The translations under genes and the position numbers were made by a program. Below the pieces are notes generated by a model. The model was not told the origin of the DNA. It worked only from the letters and a program-made list of their open reading frames with translations, and did not search any database. A stretch of DNA of 11,616 nucleotides from Sphaerochaeta sp. (GTDB taxonomy: Bacteria; Spirochaetota; Spirochaetia; Sphaerochaetales; Sphaerochaetaceae): NCBI GenBank assembly GCA_003446545.1, contig DMAO01000209.1, positions 1 through 11,616 on the forward strand. Direction: 5' to 3'. Shown piece after piece: positions 1 to 7,051 of this stretch; position 1 is the first letter of the stretch; each line of letters opens with the position of its first letter.

Positions 1-320
1 CGGATAGACCTGACTTTCAACCCAAGAACTCCCAAAGTACGAATAGCACTCTCGCGCCCAACTCCGGGTCCCTTCACAAATACATTCACTTCCTGAAGTC
101 CAGAATCCATAGCTGCCTTAGCGGCTTTTTCAGCTGTGGTCTGTGCTGCATAAGGAGTGGACTTCTTGGCTCCACGGAATCCAAGCCCGCCTGCGCTGGC
201 CCAGGACACTGCATTACCATTAAGGTCGGTAACGGTGACAATAGTATTGTTGAAGGTCGCCTGAATATAGACGTTTCCTTCATATACCGTTTTCTTCACT
301 TTACGTTTAGTTTTAGCCAT
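1..320 (-). CDS. rpsK: 30S ribosomal protein S11 (partial, C-terminus beyond the window)
   Basis: S11 sits on the platform of the small subunit next to S18 and 16S rRNA helix 45 and helps form the mRNA exit path. The reading frame starts with ATG at 318-320 and stays open to base 1, giving 106 visible residues ([10 protein letters not shown]...). Family hallmarks are the [11 protein letters not shown] block (residues 17-27), the [21 protein letters not shown] stretch around 40-60, and the [11 protein letters not shown] loop (84-94). The family is usually about 127-130 residues, so roughly the last 20, including the basic tail, are outside the window. It lies 14 bp after rpsM, whose stop is fused to the Shine-Dalgarno sequence (TAAGGAG). 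Its position as second gene of the alpha block agrees with the call. Confidence 0.97.
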   Translation of the reverse strand, partial: MAKTKRKVKKTVYEGNVYIQATFNNTIVTVTDLNGNAVSWASAGGLGFRGAKKSTPYAAQTTAEKAAKAAMDSGLQEVNVFVKGPGVGRESAIRTLGVLGLKVRSI

Positions 321-334
321 GTATGACCTGCTCC

Positions 335-700
335 TTATTTCTTCTTAGACGCAACGGTCTTCTTCTTACCCTTGCGAGTACGGGCATTGGTCTTAGTCCT
401 CTGACCGCGTACGGGAAGACCCTTACGATGCCGTAGGCCACGATAGCAACCAATGTCCATAAGGCGCTTAATATTTAGAGCAACTTCTGTTCTCAGACGT
501 CCCTCTACCTTGTACTCTTCCTCGATCACCTTGCGCAGTACTGCAATATCTTCACCTGAAAGGGTGTTGATGCTTACATCAGGGTTGACCTTTGTTTTTT
601 CACAAATATCTACCGCTGTAACCCTGCCGATACCGTAAATGTAGGTCAGGGCTATCTTTACTGCCTTGTTCGGCAAATCGACACCTGCAATTCTCGCCAT
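335..700 (-). CDS. rpsM: 30S ribosomal protein S13
   Basis: S13 lies in the head of the 30S subunit, forms intersubunit bridges with the 50S, and its basic tail approaches P-site tRNA. The 121-residue product is normal length. It opens with [10 protein letters not shown], has the helix-two-turn-helix IYGIG segment at 21-25, and ends with the conserved [17 protein letters not shown] block from residue 84 followed by a Lys/Arg-rich tail ([14 protein letters not shown]). The ATG at 698-700 has the best Shine-Dalgarno sequence of this end of the window, AGGAGG at 707-712, six bases away. It is the first gene of the alpha block and follows a 53-bp gap after rpmJ, which could hold a separate signal. 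In E. coli the matching gene is the translational target of S4; whether that applies here cannot be seen. Confidence 0.98.
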   Translation of the reverse strand: MARIAGVDLPNKAVKIALTYIYGIGRVTAVDICEKTKVNPDVSINTLSGEDIAVLRKVIEEEYKVEGRLRTEVALNIKRLMDIGCYRGLRHRKGLPVRGQRTKTNARTRKGKKKTVASKKK

Positions 701-753
701 TAATGGCCTCCTGAATTTCTCTTATAGAGTTGGAAGGCTTGCGCCGAACCTTG
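701..753 (-). promoter_or_regulatory. rpmJ-rpsM intergenic spacer, possible rpsM leader
   Basis: This 53-bp gap is the longest inside the ribosomal-protein run and marks the spc/alpha boundary. It holds AGGAGG (707-712) for rpsM. On the minus strand it also contains TATAAG, one base off a sigma-70 -10 hexamer, but no convincing -35 at 16-18 bp. A small potential hairpin near its upstream end pairs AAGGTT with AAGCCTT (about six pairs including one G-U, with a seven-base loop). Either a weak internal promoter or a regulatory leader is possible; neither is proven. Confidence 0.3.
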
Positions 754-867
754 TTATCTCTGTCTCTGCTTGTGCTTGGGATTATCACAGATGATACGGA
801 CAACCCCATTCCGTCTGACTACTTTGCACTTGTCACAAATCGGTTTGACACTTGCTCTTACTTTCAT
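754..867 (-). CDS. rpmJ: 50S ribosomal protein L36 (zinc-binding form)
   Basis: L36 is the smallest ribosomal protein and packs into 23S rRNA near the base of the L7/L12 stalk. The frame runs from ATG at 865-867 to TAA at 754-756 and encodes 37 residues, the usual length of the short form: [20 protein letters not shown], then a basic half ending KHKQRQR. Cys11, Cys14, Cys27 and His32 form the CCCH zinc ribbon, so this is the zinc-dependent type. It starts 16 bp after secY, with AGGAGC as Shine-Dalgarno sequence about seven bases upstream. The secY-rpmJ adjacency, with no adk, map or infA between, supports the identity. It is a short gene that a length cutoff would miss, but codon by codon it is unambiguous. 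Confidence 0.97.
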   Translation of the reverse strand: MKVRASVKPICDKCKVVRRNGVVRIICDNPKHKQRQR

Positions 868-883
868 GTTCTAGCTCCTAAGC

Positions 884-2200
884 CTAAATATGTTTTGACT
901 TCTTGCTACCCACACTGAACCCATCGTAGTGGTGCATTTTCATGACACCTTCAATCTGTCTCATGGTGTCCAGGTCAACGCCCACCAAAATCAGGAGGGA
1001 GGTTCCACCAAACAGCATTGCAACCGATGAAGGGAAGTTGAAGAACTTCTGTACCAGCGTGGGAATCAAGGCAATGAAAGCCAAGAATACAGCTCCAGGG
1101 AGAACTATGCGGTTGAGAACCCTTGTCAGGTACTCTTCCAGCTTTTCAGACCGTACACCAGGTACTGATCCACCATTCTCACGAATCTGCTTGGCCATCT
1201 CAACCGGGTTCAATGACACCTGCGTATAGAAGAAGGCAAACGCTATAATCAACAGGGTGTAGATAACCAGATAGGGGGCACCCTGTGGATTAAGCCAATT
1301 GGAAAAGGCAGCAAGCCACCTAATCTGTGGTCCCAACGTTGTCGCAATTTGCAACGGGAATGAAAGCAGTGCTGATGCAAAGATTACAGGAATAACACCT
1401 GAGGGGTTAACCTTGAAAGGAATATAGGTACTCTGAGCACCATACATCTTCCGGCCTACCACACGTTTGGCATAGTTCACGGGAATTTTTCTTACACCCT
1501 GCTCTTCATAGACGACAAGAGCGACGACCAACAAAAACATCACGAACACCACAAGAACAACAATCGGATTCAAAATGCCTGCGGAGACACTCTTGAATAA
1601 GGTTGACATAGCCTCAGGTATTCTTGCCACAATACCGGCGAAGATCAATAAGCTGATACCGTTACCGATACCCCACTGGGTGATCTTGTTACCGATCCAA
1701 ATTAAAAGCATGGAACCTGCAGTGACCGTCAGCATAGCCAACATGGTAAAGGGAACCTTACCAATGGTCATAACCCCAGGAATGGAGTTTGCATAAATGG
1801 TGATCACATATGACTGAATGAGACATACGACAATCGTTCCATATCTGGTATACTGCTGGATCTTCTTATGGCCTGACGGGTCCTGTGCCAACTTCTTCAA
1901 AGAAGGCATCACCAACATCAACAGCTGCAGGATAATCTGCGTACTGATATATGGCATGACACCAAGCATGAATAAGGAGAAATTGGAAAAAGCACCGCCG
2001 GAGAAAAAGTTCAAATACTCTGTGAGTCCGATGTTGGAACTATTACTCTGTGAAAGAAAATACAGTTTCAGAACTTGAGGATCTATTCCTGGGATAGGAA
2101 TCACCGCCCCGACCCTGCTGACGATCAGCAGACCCAAGGTTATGAAAATCTTCTTCCGAAGATCCTTAATTCTATACATCTCAACTAAGGAGTTTGCCAT
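884..2200 (-). CDS. secY: Preprotein translocase subunit SecY
   Basis: SecY is the channel-forming subunit of the SecYEG translocon in the inner membrane, which exports unfolded proteins with SecA and inserts membrane proteins delivered by the signal recognition particle. The product is 438 residues, close to the family norm, and shows the expected ten hydrophobic segments. The two family signatures are at about 74-94 (FSLFMLGVMPYISTQ...) and 168-187 (ending GIGNGISLLIF). The cytoplasmic loop at 235-265 (VRKIPVNYAKRVVGRKMYG) is the SecA/ribosome-docking region, and the plug region lies near 65-75. The start is ATG at 2198-2200 with AAGGG about five bases upstream. It follows rplO by 14 bp, as in most bacteria, so exporter output is tied to ribosome production. 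Confidence 0.98.
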   Translation of the reverse strand: MANSLVEMYRIKDLRKKIFITLGLLIVSRVGAVIPIPGIDPQVLKLYFLSQSNSSNIGLTEYLNFFSGGAFSNFSLFMLGVMPYISTQIILQLLMLVMPSLKKLAQDPSGHKKIQQYTRYGTIVVCLIQSYVITIYANSIPGVMTIGKVPFTMLAMLTVTAGSMLLIWIGNKITQWGIGNGISLLIFAGIVARIPEAMSTLFKSVSAGILNPIVVLVVFVMFLLVVALVVYEEQGVRKIPVNYAKRVVGRKMYGAQSTYIPFKVNPSGVIPVIFASALLSFPLQIATTLGPQIRWLAAFSNWLNPQGAPYLVIYTLLIIAFAFFYTQVSLNPVEMAKQIRENGGSVPGVRSEKLEEYLTRVLNRIVLPGAVFLAFIALIPTLVQKFFNFPSSVAMLFGGTSLLILVGVDLDTMRQIEGVMKMHHYDGFSVGSKKSKHI

Positions 2201-2214
2201 AGAGCCCTTCTTTG

Positions 2215-2646
2215 TTATCTGATTTCGCCACCCGCAGCACCAATCTTTTCGATTGCGCTTGCGGAAACCTTCAAGCCATCAATGATCACCTTCTTGGTAA
2301 TCTCACCATCGCCCAGAATCTTAGCCTGAACATTGTGACCTTTTACCACACCTGCGTCCTTGAGGACATCAAGGGTAATCACAGCACCATCTTCAAAATT
2401 GGCGGAAAGAACATCGAGGGATACAACTGCATACTCCTGTTTGAACTTACTATTTGAGAAACCTCTGCGCGCCACACGGCGATACAAGGGCATCTGTCCA
2501 CCTTCAAAACCAAGACGAACACCACCGCCGGAGCGGGATTTCTGTCCGTCATGACCCCTACCACAGGAGCGGCCCTTTGAGGAGTTTCCGCGTCCTACGA
2601 TATTTTTTTTGGTAGTTGCACCAACAGGTGCATTAATCTGACCCAT
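2215..2646 (-). CDS. rplO: 50S ribosomal protein L15
   Basis: L15 is a late-assembly protein whose extended N-terminal arm penetrates 23S rRNA. The 143-residue product carries GRGNSSKGRSCGRGHDGQKS (18-37), the strongly conserved GFEGGQMPLYRR (46-57), and the C-terminal KILGDGEITKKVIIDGLKVS signature region from 109. The first 15 residues (MGQINAPVGATTKKN) are less like the usual MKL-type start but the frame offers no better ATG. Its start is one base after the rpmD stop (TAAGATG) and its Shine-Dalgarno sequence GAGGAG lies inside the last rpmD codons, so translation is probably coupled. An A8 run (T8 on the plus strand at 2603-2610) falls in codons 13-15. Confidence 0.97.
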   Translation of the reverse strand: MGQINAPVGATTKKNIVGRGNSSKGRSCGRGHDGQKSRSGGGVRLGFEGGQMPLYRRVARRGFSNSKFKQEYAVVSLDVLSANFEDGAVITLDVLKDAGVVKGHNVQAKILGDGEITKKVIIDGLKVSASAIEKIGAAGGEIR

Positions 2647-2647
2647 C

Positions 2648-2836
2648 TTACATCTCCTCGACTTTCACAAGGTGTGATACGACACGAACCATCCCAAGTG
2701 TGCAGGGAGTAGCGTCATGTACAACCGAGCTGGAAATCTTACCGAGCCCGAGAGCCTTTACAGTTTTTCTCTGTTTGGGAAGGGTCCGGGCAAGACCTCT
2801 AACTAGGGTAATTTTGATTTTTTTTACTTCAGCCAT
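2648..2836 (-). CDS. rpmD: 50S ribosomal protein L30
   Basis: L30 is a small single-domain protein of the large subunit that contacts 23S rRNA and 5S rRNA neighbours. The 62-residue product fits the short bacterial form: beta strand KIKITLVRGLARTLPKQRKT (6-25), then the conserved ALGLGKISSSVVHDATPCTLGMV region and a final strand RVVSHLVKV. It is placed between rpsE and rplO as expected. The ATG at 2834-2836 is four bases past the rpsE stop, and the only Shine-Dalgarno-like sequence, GGGG, lies in the last codons of rpsE, which implies translational coupling. Codons 4-7 contain an A8 run (T8 on the plus strand at 2818-2825). Confidence 0.96.
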   Translation of the reverse strand: MAEVKKIKITLVRGLARTLPKQRKTVKALGLGKISSSVVHDATPCTLGMVRVVSHLVKVEEM

Positions 2837-2840
2837 CGTC

Positions 2841-3353
2841 TTAACCCCACATCTCGCTCAGGGATTTACCCCTGTTCTTTGCTATGCTCTTCGCATCAAA
2901 AAGATGCTCGAGTCCATCGAAAGCGGCCTTAACGGTGTTGATTGAGTTCTTAGAACCGAGGGACTTGCTCAAGATGTCATGAATGCCACAAGCATCACAG
3001 ATAGCACGAACAGCACCACCGGCAATAACACCGGTACCTGGGACTGCAGGACGCAATAGGACACTGGCGCTCTTATACTTCCCTACAATTTCATGAGGGA
3101 TTGAGGTTTTCTTCATAGGAACAACAATCATGTTTGCCTTAGCCCGATCGACAGCCTTTCGGATCGATTCGGTGACATCATTTGCCTTACCAAAGCCAAA
3201 ACCAACCTTACCCTTCTGATCGCCAACAACTACTAAGGCTGAAAAGGAAAACCTTCTACCACCCTTAACAACTTTAGCAACACGGTTCAGCTTAATCAGC
3301 TTTTCGACATATCCGTCGTTCTTGTCTTTGTCTCTTACTCTAGATCTATCCAC
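2841..3353 (-). CDS. rpsE: 30S ribosomal protein S5 (GTG start)
   Basis: S5 lies at the mRNA entry channel, where with S3 and S4 it helps unwind mRNA; it also affects decoding accuracy and spectinomycin response. The 170-residue product has the N-terminal dsRBD-like domain ([20 protein letters not shown] at 22-41, then [14 protein letters not shown]) and the C-terminal domain with [20 protein letters not shown] (101-120) and [11 protein letters not shown]. The loop at 25-33 is where spectinomycin-resistance changes arise in other species; it looks wild type. Initiation is at GTG (3351-3353): the preceding rplR stop is fused to an unusually G-rich Shine-Dalgarno sequence (TAGGGGG) five bases upstream, and the frame starts with the expected short acidic/basic leader. 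No in-frame ATG occurs nearby. Confidence 0.97.
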   Translation of the reverse strand: MDRSRVRDKDKNDGYVEKLIKLNRVAKVVKGGRRFSFSALVVVGDQKGKVGFGFGKANDVTESIRKAVDRAKANMIVVPMKKTSIPHEIVGKYKSASVLLRPAVPGTGVIAGGAVRAICDACGIHDILSKSLGSKNSINTVKAAFDGLEHLFDAKSIAKNRGKSLSEMWG

Positions 3354-3362
3354 AGTTTCCCC

Positions 3363-3722
3363 CTAGAACCTTACGCCGGCTTTGCGGGCGCCATCTGCGA
3401 TGCCCTTGACGATACCGTGGAAAAGATAGCCATTACGGTCGAATACACAAGTGTCAATATTCTTCTCAAGCATCCTCTTACCAATGGTCTCTCCAAGCTT
3501 GGCCGCATCTTCAACATTGTTCTTCAAGTCTTTCAGTTCACCTTCAACAGTACTCGCTGCAATCAGGGTTGTACCATTTACATCATCAATGACTTGAACA
3601 TACATGTGGGAGTTGCTGCGAAACACACTCATCCTCGGTCTGCTAGCAGTACCGGAGATTCTCTTGCGAATATGGTGCTTACGACGTGCAAGCTTTCTTC
3701 TTTTATCGATAACTCTATTCAT
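3363..3722 (-). CDS. rplR: 50S ribosomal protein L18
   Basis: L18 binds 5S rRNA and, with L5 and L25, docks it onto the central protuberance of the large subunit. The 119-residue product has the basic N-terminal arm (KRRKLARRKHHIRKRISGTA, 8-27), followed by RPRMSVFRSNSHMYVQVIDD, the LIAASTVEGELK strand-turn, and the C-terminal VCVFDRNGY-like core ending HGIVKGIADGARKAGVRF. This is the full domain at normal length. The start is ATG 3720-3722. Its ribosome-binding site is weak (GGTAGG, about seven bases upstream). It follows rplF by 15 bp and precedes rpsE by 9 bp; both junctions keep the same reading frame across a TAG stop. Confidence 0.97.
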   Translation of the reverse strand: MNRVIDKRRKLARRKHHIRKRISGTASRPRMSVFRSNSHMYVQVIDDVNGTTLIAASTVEGELKDLKNNVEDAAKLGETIGKRMLEKNIDTCVFDRNGYLFHGIVKGIADGARKAGVRF

Positions 3723-3737
3723 CTTATTACCTACCCA

Positions 3738-4283
3738 CTATTTCTTTGCAGAAGCGGACTTGCCGGCCTTACGACGGATTACTTCATCATCGTACCGAAT
3801 TCCCTTACCCTTGTACGGCTCTGGAGCACGTAAAGACCGGATTTCAGCGCAAGTCTGACCAACAAGCTGCTTATCGATGCCACTTATGATAACCTTGGTA
3901 GGTCCATCAAGAGCAGCAGTGACTCCCTCGGGGATTACAACTTCGACTAATGTAGAGTACCCGAGATTCAAAGTCATCACATTACCTTTCAGTTCGGCAC
4001 GATAGCCAACACCGTTGATAATTAGGGTCTTGGAGTAACCTTTCGAAACACCTATGATCATATTGTTGACAAGCTGTCGATATAAGCCCTGATAACTATT
4101 CGCAACCTTGGAGGAATCCACCGGGGTTACCAAAATCTCAGAGCCCTTATTATCAATTGTCACTTGTGGCCTATAGGTACAACTGAGTTTTCCCTTAGGC
4201 CCTTCGACAGAAACAACTCCATCGGTAACGGCAACTTTAACCCCTGCAGGTATTACGATAGGCAATTTTCCAATTCTAGCCAT
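3738..4283 (-). CDS. rplF: 50S ribosomal protein L6
   Basis: L6 consists of two tandem similar alpha/beta domains and sits next to the sarcin-ricin loop near the factor-binding site of the large subunit. The 181-residue product starts MARIGKLPIVIPAGVKV, the typical opening. The first domain spans about 1-80, with VSVEGPKGKL at 24-33, and the second about 82-175, with INGVGYRAELKGN (89-101). The family signature PEPYKGKGIRY is at 154-164. The tail is short and basic. The rpsH stop is fused to the ribosome-binding site (TAAGGTGG), placing it about five bases before the ATG at 4281-4283. Confidence 0.98.
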   Translation of the reverse strand: MARIGKLPIVIPAGVKVAVTDGVVSVEGPKGKLSCTYRPQVTIDNKGSEILVTPVDSSKVANSYQGLYRQLVNNMIIGVSKGYSKTLIINGVGYRAELKGNVMTLNLGYSTLVEVVIPEGVTAALDGPTKVIISGIDKQLVGQTCAEIRSLRAPEPYKGKGIRYDDEVIRRKAGKSASAKK

Positions 4284-4294
4284 TTTTTACCACC

Positions 4295-4693
4295 TTACCA
4301 TATCGTGCAGATCAGTTCGCCACCGACCTTATTCTCTGTAGCCTTCTTACCGGTGATAATACCACTAGAAGTGGAGACTACTACGACGCCATGTCCATTG
4401 TATACACGGGGCATGTCACGGTATCCGGTATAAACCCGGCGACCTGGTGTTGACACACGACTAATCCCATGGAGGACTGGGCTCTGATTATCGTCATACT
4501 TAAGAAAGATTCGGATGAAGGAAATTCCATCTTTGGTTACTTTCTTAAAGTTCTTGACGTACCCTTCATTTTTCAGAATCTTCACAATTTGAAGCTTCAT
4601 CTTTGAAGTGGAAATATCTACTTTCTCATGCTTTGCCAAACTAGCATTTCTGATTTTGGTCAGCATATCAGCTACTGGATCACTTACAGCCAT
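4295..4693 (-). CDS. rpsH: 30S ribosomal protein S8
   Basis: S8 is a primary 16S rRNA binder that organises the central domain of the small subunit. In E. coli it also represses the spc operon by binding mRNA at the rplE start, a possible but unseen role here. The 132-residue product contains [13 protein letters not shown] at 5-17, [11 protein letters not shown] at 78-88, and the S8 signature [19 protein letters not shown] at 100-118, which holds the rRNA-contacting STS residues. The ATG at 4691-4693 follows the rpsN stop by 9 bp, and the stop doubles as start of the Shine-Dalgarno sequence (TAGGAG). Confidence 0.98.
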   Translation of the reverse strand: MAVSDPVADMLTKIRNASLAKHEKVDISTSKMKLQIVKILKNEGYVKNFKKVTKDGISFIRIFLKYDDNQSPVLHGISRVSTPGRRVYTGYRDMPRVYNGHGVVVVSTSSGIITGKKATENKVGGELICTIW

Positions 4694-4702
4694 TTTTCTC
4701 TC

Positions 4703-4888
4703 CTACCAACTAGATTTGGTAACACCAGGAATCTGGCCTTCACTTGCCAATTTGCGGAAGCAGATCCTGCACATCTCGAACTGGCGCATATAGCCACGGG
4801 GTCTACCACAAATTCTGCAGCGATTGACTTTCCGGGTACTGAACTTAGGCTCTCTATTAGCCTTTACGATCATTGATTTCTTAGCCAT
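4703..4888 (-). CDS. rpsN: 30S ribosomal protein S14, type Z (zinc-binding short form)
   Basis: S14 is a late-assembly protein of the 30S head, close to the A-site. At 61 residues this is the short zinc-ribbon form rather than the ~100-residue zinc-free form. Two CxxC pairs are visible, Cys24-Cys27 and Cys40-Cys43, separated by [12 protein letters not shown]. The start [16 protein letters not shown] and end IPGVTKSSW are standard for type Z. The ATG at 4886-4888 is 13 bp after rplE, with TAAGGGG (stop fused to Shine-Dalgarno) nine bases upstream. Together with the CCCH L36 in this window, it indicates ribosomes that carry structural zinc. Confidence 0.98.
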   Translation of the reverse strand: MAKKSMIVKANREPKFSTRKVNRCRICGRPRGYMRQFEMCRICFRKLASEGQIPGVTKSSW

Positions 4889-4901
4889 CTATATCTACCC
4901 C

Positions 4902-5453
4902 TTATTTGCTGAAGGGCATGCCAAGCTGCTTTAGCAGGGCAAAGCCTTCTTCATCGGTCTTAGCGGTTGTTACAATGGCGATGTTCAATCCGCTGACACG
5001 CTCGATCTTATCGAAGTCAATTTCAGGGAAAATAATCTGCTCGGTAATGCCGAGTGAGTAATTTCCGTGGCCGTCAAAAGCATTCGGTTTGACACCTCTG
5101 AAGTCCTTGACACGGGGAAGAGCAATGCCGATCAGCCTTTCGATGAAAAACCACATATTATCACCACGAAGAGTAACCATTGCACCAATTTCCTGACCCT
5201 CACGGACCTTGAAGTTAGCGATAGACTTTCTAGCCTTGGTCTTCAAAACATGCTGACCGGTGATCTGCTCGAGTTCCTTGACGGCAGAATCGAGAAGCTT
5301 CTTGTTTACAATAGCTTCACCGACGCCCACACTGACAACAATCTTTTCCAGGGTAGGAACCTGCATTGGTGAGGTATAGCCAAGTTCTTTAAAAAGAGCA
5401 GGGGCTATGGTCTCACTATACTTTGTCTTAAAATTAGGTATGAACTTATCCAT
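4902..5453 (-). CDS. rplE: 50S ribosomal protein L5
   Basis: L5 binds 5S rRNA, forms part of the central protuberance and contacts P-site tRNA and the 30S head. The 183-residue product has the L5 signature [19 protein letters not shown] at 61-79, then [17 protein letters not shown], the [15 protein letters not shown] stretch (106-120), and [20 protein letters not shown] (141-160). The length is typical. Its ATG (5451-5453) overlaps the rplX stop by one base (TAATG), so ribosomes can pass directly from rplX. The nearest Shine-Dalgarno-like sequence is GGGGAAG inside the rplX coding end. Confidence 0.98.
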   Translation of the reverse strand: MDKFIPNFKTKYSETIAPALFKELGYTSPMQVPTLEKIVVSVGVGEAIVNKKLLDSAVKELEQITGQHVLKTKARKSIANFKVREGQEIGAMVTLRGDNMWFFIERLIGIALPRVKDFRGVKPNAFDGHGNYSLGITEQIIFPEIDFDKIERVSGLNIAIVTTAKTDEEGFALLKQLGMPFSK

Positions 5454-5758
5454 TAGATCACTTCCCCAGTTTTTTTAGCAAAACGGACTTTTTCACCGTT
5501 CTCATCGAACTTGTAGCCGATCCTGGTTGCAACACCTTTTGAGGTGACGAATGCCAAATTGGATACATGGATTGGAGCCTCAATTTCCATGATGCCCCCC
5601 TTATCCTGTGGATTCTTCTTCTTCATGGTCTTTTTGACCATGTTTGCACCCTGGACGACAACCCTTTCTCTTTCTCGGTCTACCTTAACGATTTTGCCAG
5701 TCTTACCTTTGTCTTTTCCAGCAAGAATCTTTACGGTGTCGTTCTTCTTAAGCTTCAT
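5453..5758 (-). CDS. rplX: 50S ribosomal protein L24
   Basis: L24 is an assembly-initiating protein that binds the 5' domain of 23S rRNA near the peptide exit tunnel. With the start at ATG 5756-5758 it has 101 residues. It carries a KOW motif in about the first 35 residues ([20 protein letters not shown]) and a conserved middle [19 protein letters not shown]. An in-frame GTG six bases upstream (5762-5764) would add Met-His, but lies only three bases from the TAGGAG Shine-Dalgarno sequence. The ATG is nine bases away and gives the usual MKLKKND start, so I chose it. The gene follows rplN by 12 bp and overlaps rplE by one base. Confidence 0.96.
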   Translation of the reverse strand: MKLKKNDTVKILAGKDKGKTGKIVKVDRERERVVVQGANMVKKTMKKKNPQDKGGIMEIEAPIHVSNLAFVTSKGVATRIGYKFDENGEKVRFAKKTGEVI

Positions 5759-5770
5759 GTGCACACACTC

Positions 5771-6136
5771 CTACAACACTTCCGGCGCGAGCGAAACGAT
5801 CTTCATGTAGCCATCTCTGAGTTCTCGGGCTACTGGTCCGAAGATACGCTTACCGCGCGGGTTATTGTTGGCATCGATAATAACACATGCGTTATCATCG
5901 AACCTGATATAGGTACCGTCAGGTCTGCGGTATTCCTTCTTTGTCCGAACAATGACAGCTTTCATGACATCGCCTTTCTTGATTGCACCATTGGGTAGTG
6001 ACTGCTTGACAGCTACTACGATGATGTCACCAATTCCAGCAACATACCGGTGGGTTCCACCAAGAACCTTGATGCACTGCACCTTCTTGGCTCCACTGTT
6101 GTCCGCTACATTCAAATAACTTTGCATCTGTACCAT
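5771..6136 (-). CDS. rplN: 50S ribosomal protein L14
   Basis: L14 lies at the subunit interface, forms intersubunit bridges with 16S rRNA and is the docking site of the silencing factor RsfS. The 121-residue product begins [20 protein letters not shown] and has the family signature [20 protein letters not shown] from 60, then DDNACVIID and [14 protein letters not shown] (95-108). The frame is open for another 26 codons upstream through the end of rpsQ, but the family start and the AGGAGAG Shine-Dalgarno sequence five bases before the ATG (6134-6136) fix the start here. It is the first gene of the spc block, 14 bp after rpsQ, with no promoter-like sequence between, so the S10 and spc blocks look co-transcribed. 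Confidence 0.97.
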   Translation of the reverse strand: MVQMQSYLNVADNSGAKKVQCIKVLGGTHRYVAGIGDIIVVAVKQSLPNGAIKKGDVMKAVIVRTKKEYRRPDGTYIRFDDNACVIIDANNNPRGKRIFGPVARELRDGYMKIVSLAPEVL

Positions 6137-6150
6137 AACGTCTCTCCTGT

Positions 6151-6402
6151 TTACCGAGCACGCTCGACAATCTGAACGAGACGCCAGCACTTGTCTTTGC
6201 TGATGTGGCGGCATTCGACAACACGCACTGTGTCACCGATATTGGCCTCGTTTTTCTCATCATGTGCCTTAACCTTTTTAGTGGTGGTCACATACTTTTT
6301 GTACATAGGGTGCAGCCGTCTTGTGGGGATGGAGACGACAATGGTCTTTTCCATCTTGTCACTGACCACCTGCCCAGTAAAACTTTTCTTGTTAACTTCC
6401 AT
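6151..6402 (-). CDS. rpsQ: 30S ribosomal protein S17
   Basis: S17 is an OB-fold primary binder of 16S rRNA needed early in 30S assembly. The 83-residue product shows [20 protein letters not shown] (6-25), the loop [19 protein letters not shown], and the S17 signature [13 protein letters not shown] at 56-68. The length is typical for bacteria. The ATG at 6400-6402 lies 15 bp after rpmC, in the same frame, with TAAGGGAG (stop fused to Shine-Dalgarno) about ten bases upstream. It is the last gene of the S10 block. Confidence 0.98.
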   Translation of the reverse strand: MEVNKKSFTGQVVSDKMEKTIVVSIPTRRLHPMYKKYVTTTKKVKAHDEKNEANIGDTVRVVECRHISKDKCWRLVQIVERAR

Positions 6403-6417
6403 CTAACTCTCGCTCCC

Positions 6418-6624
6418 TTAATTTGCCGGTTTCCGAATTCCGAGGGCATATTCGTGGATTAGGGTATTCACGCGAGCGATGTTCCTCCTGATCGTCCGAA
6501 CAGCAAGCGGATTTTCAACATGTCCGAGAACTCTTCCCATGCGAAGGTTGAGGTGCTCTTTATGAAGGGCTTCCTTTTTTGCAACCAATTCGTCAAGGGT
6601 CAAATCATTATATGAATTTTTCAT
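6418..6624 (-). CDS. rpmC: 50S ribosomal protein L29
   Basis: L29 is a small helical-hairpin protein beside the polypeptide exit tunnel, next to L23, in the docking area for trigger factor and the signal recognition particle. The 68-residue product is almost entirely helical: LTLDELVAKKEALHKEHLNL (8-27), then MGRVLGHVENPLAVRTIRRN and IARVNTLIHEY. This matches the family pattern of length and the conserved NP...R.IRR..AR.NT segment. Its ATG (6622-6624) is four bases after the rplP stop. The likely Shine-Dalgarno sequence, GGAG, is formed by the last rplP codons, so translation is probably coupled to rplP. Confidence 0.96.
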   Translation of the reverse strand: MKNSYNDLTLDELVAKKEALHKEHLNLRMGRVLGHVENPLAVRTIRRNIARVNTLIHEYALGIRKPAN

Positions 6625-6628
6625 AATC

Positions 6629-7045
6629 TTACTCCACTTCCCTTCTTACAACGAATTTCGTCTTAATCGGGAGCTTTGAAGCAGCAAGTGCAAGAGCTTC
6701 ACGAGCCAGCCCTTCCTCTACGCCACCCATCTCAAACATAACTGCACCAGTCTTGACTACAGCGACCCAACCCTCAGGTGCACCCTTACCTTTACCCTGT
6801 CTAGTTTCAGCGGGTTTCTTGGTATAGGGCATGTCAGGGAAAATCCTGATCCAAACCTTACCACCACGCTTAATATGACGGGTCATGGCAACACGTGCAG
6901 CTTCAATCTGTCGGTTGGTAATCCACTTGGGCTCAAGAGCCAACAAGCCAAATTCACCAAACGCGATTGTATTACCGCGGTGCGCTACACCATCAGTGGT
7001 TCCACGCTGCTTTTTTCTATACTTTACTCTCTTTGGACTAAGCAT
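6629..7045 (-). CDS. rplP: 50S ribosomal protein L16
   Basis: L16 is a late-assembly protein that organises the A-site side of the peptidyl transferase region and contacts tRNA elbows. The 138-residue product is normal length, with [15 protein letters not shown] at the start, [20 protein letters not shown] (30-49), the [16 protein letters not shown] segment and [20 protein letters not shown] (78-97). The Arg in TRQGKGKG corresponds to the position hydroxylated in E. coli L16. The ATG at 7043-7045 follows tandem TAG TAG stops of rpsC and one Gly/Ala-type codon, in the same frame as rpsC. AAGGAG in the last rpsC codons is the probable Shine-Dalgarno sequence, ten bases upstream. Confidence 0.98.
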   Translation of the reverse strand: MLSPKRVKYRKKQRGTTDGVAHRGNTIAFGEFGLLALEPKWITNRQIEAARVAMTRHIKRGGKVWIRIFPDMPYTKKPAETRQGKGKGAPEGWVAVVKTGAVMFEMGGVEEGLAREALALAASKLPIKTKFVVRREVE

Positions 7046-7051
7046 GGCCTA

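Noticed and set aside
730..918. 62-codon plus-strand open frame over rpmJ
   Set aside because: The minus strand here encodes L36 with its complete zinc ribbon, which explains the open frame.
3417..3833. 138-codon plus-strand open frame
   Set aside because: Antisense to rplR and rplF; no domain and no context for an independent gene.
5567..5998. 143-codon plus-strand open frame
   Set aside because: Antisense to rplX and rplN, no domain, no ribosome-binding site in the right place; a shadow frame.
6137..6150. Separate promoter for the spc block before rplN
   Set aside because: Only 14 bp separate rpsQ and rplN, taken up by the Shine-Dalgarno sequence; no promoter hexamers seen.
6137..6214. 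N-terminal extension of rplN by 26 codons
   Set aside because: The extra codons overlap rpsQ and do not resemble L14; the family start and AGGAGAG lie at 6136.
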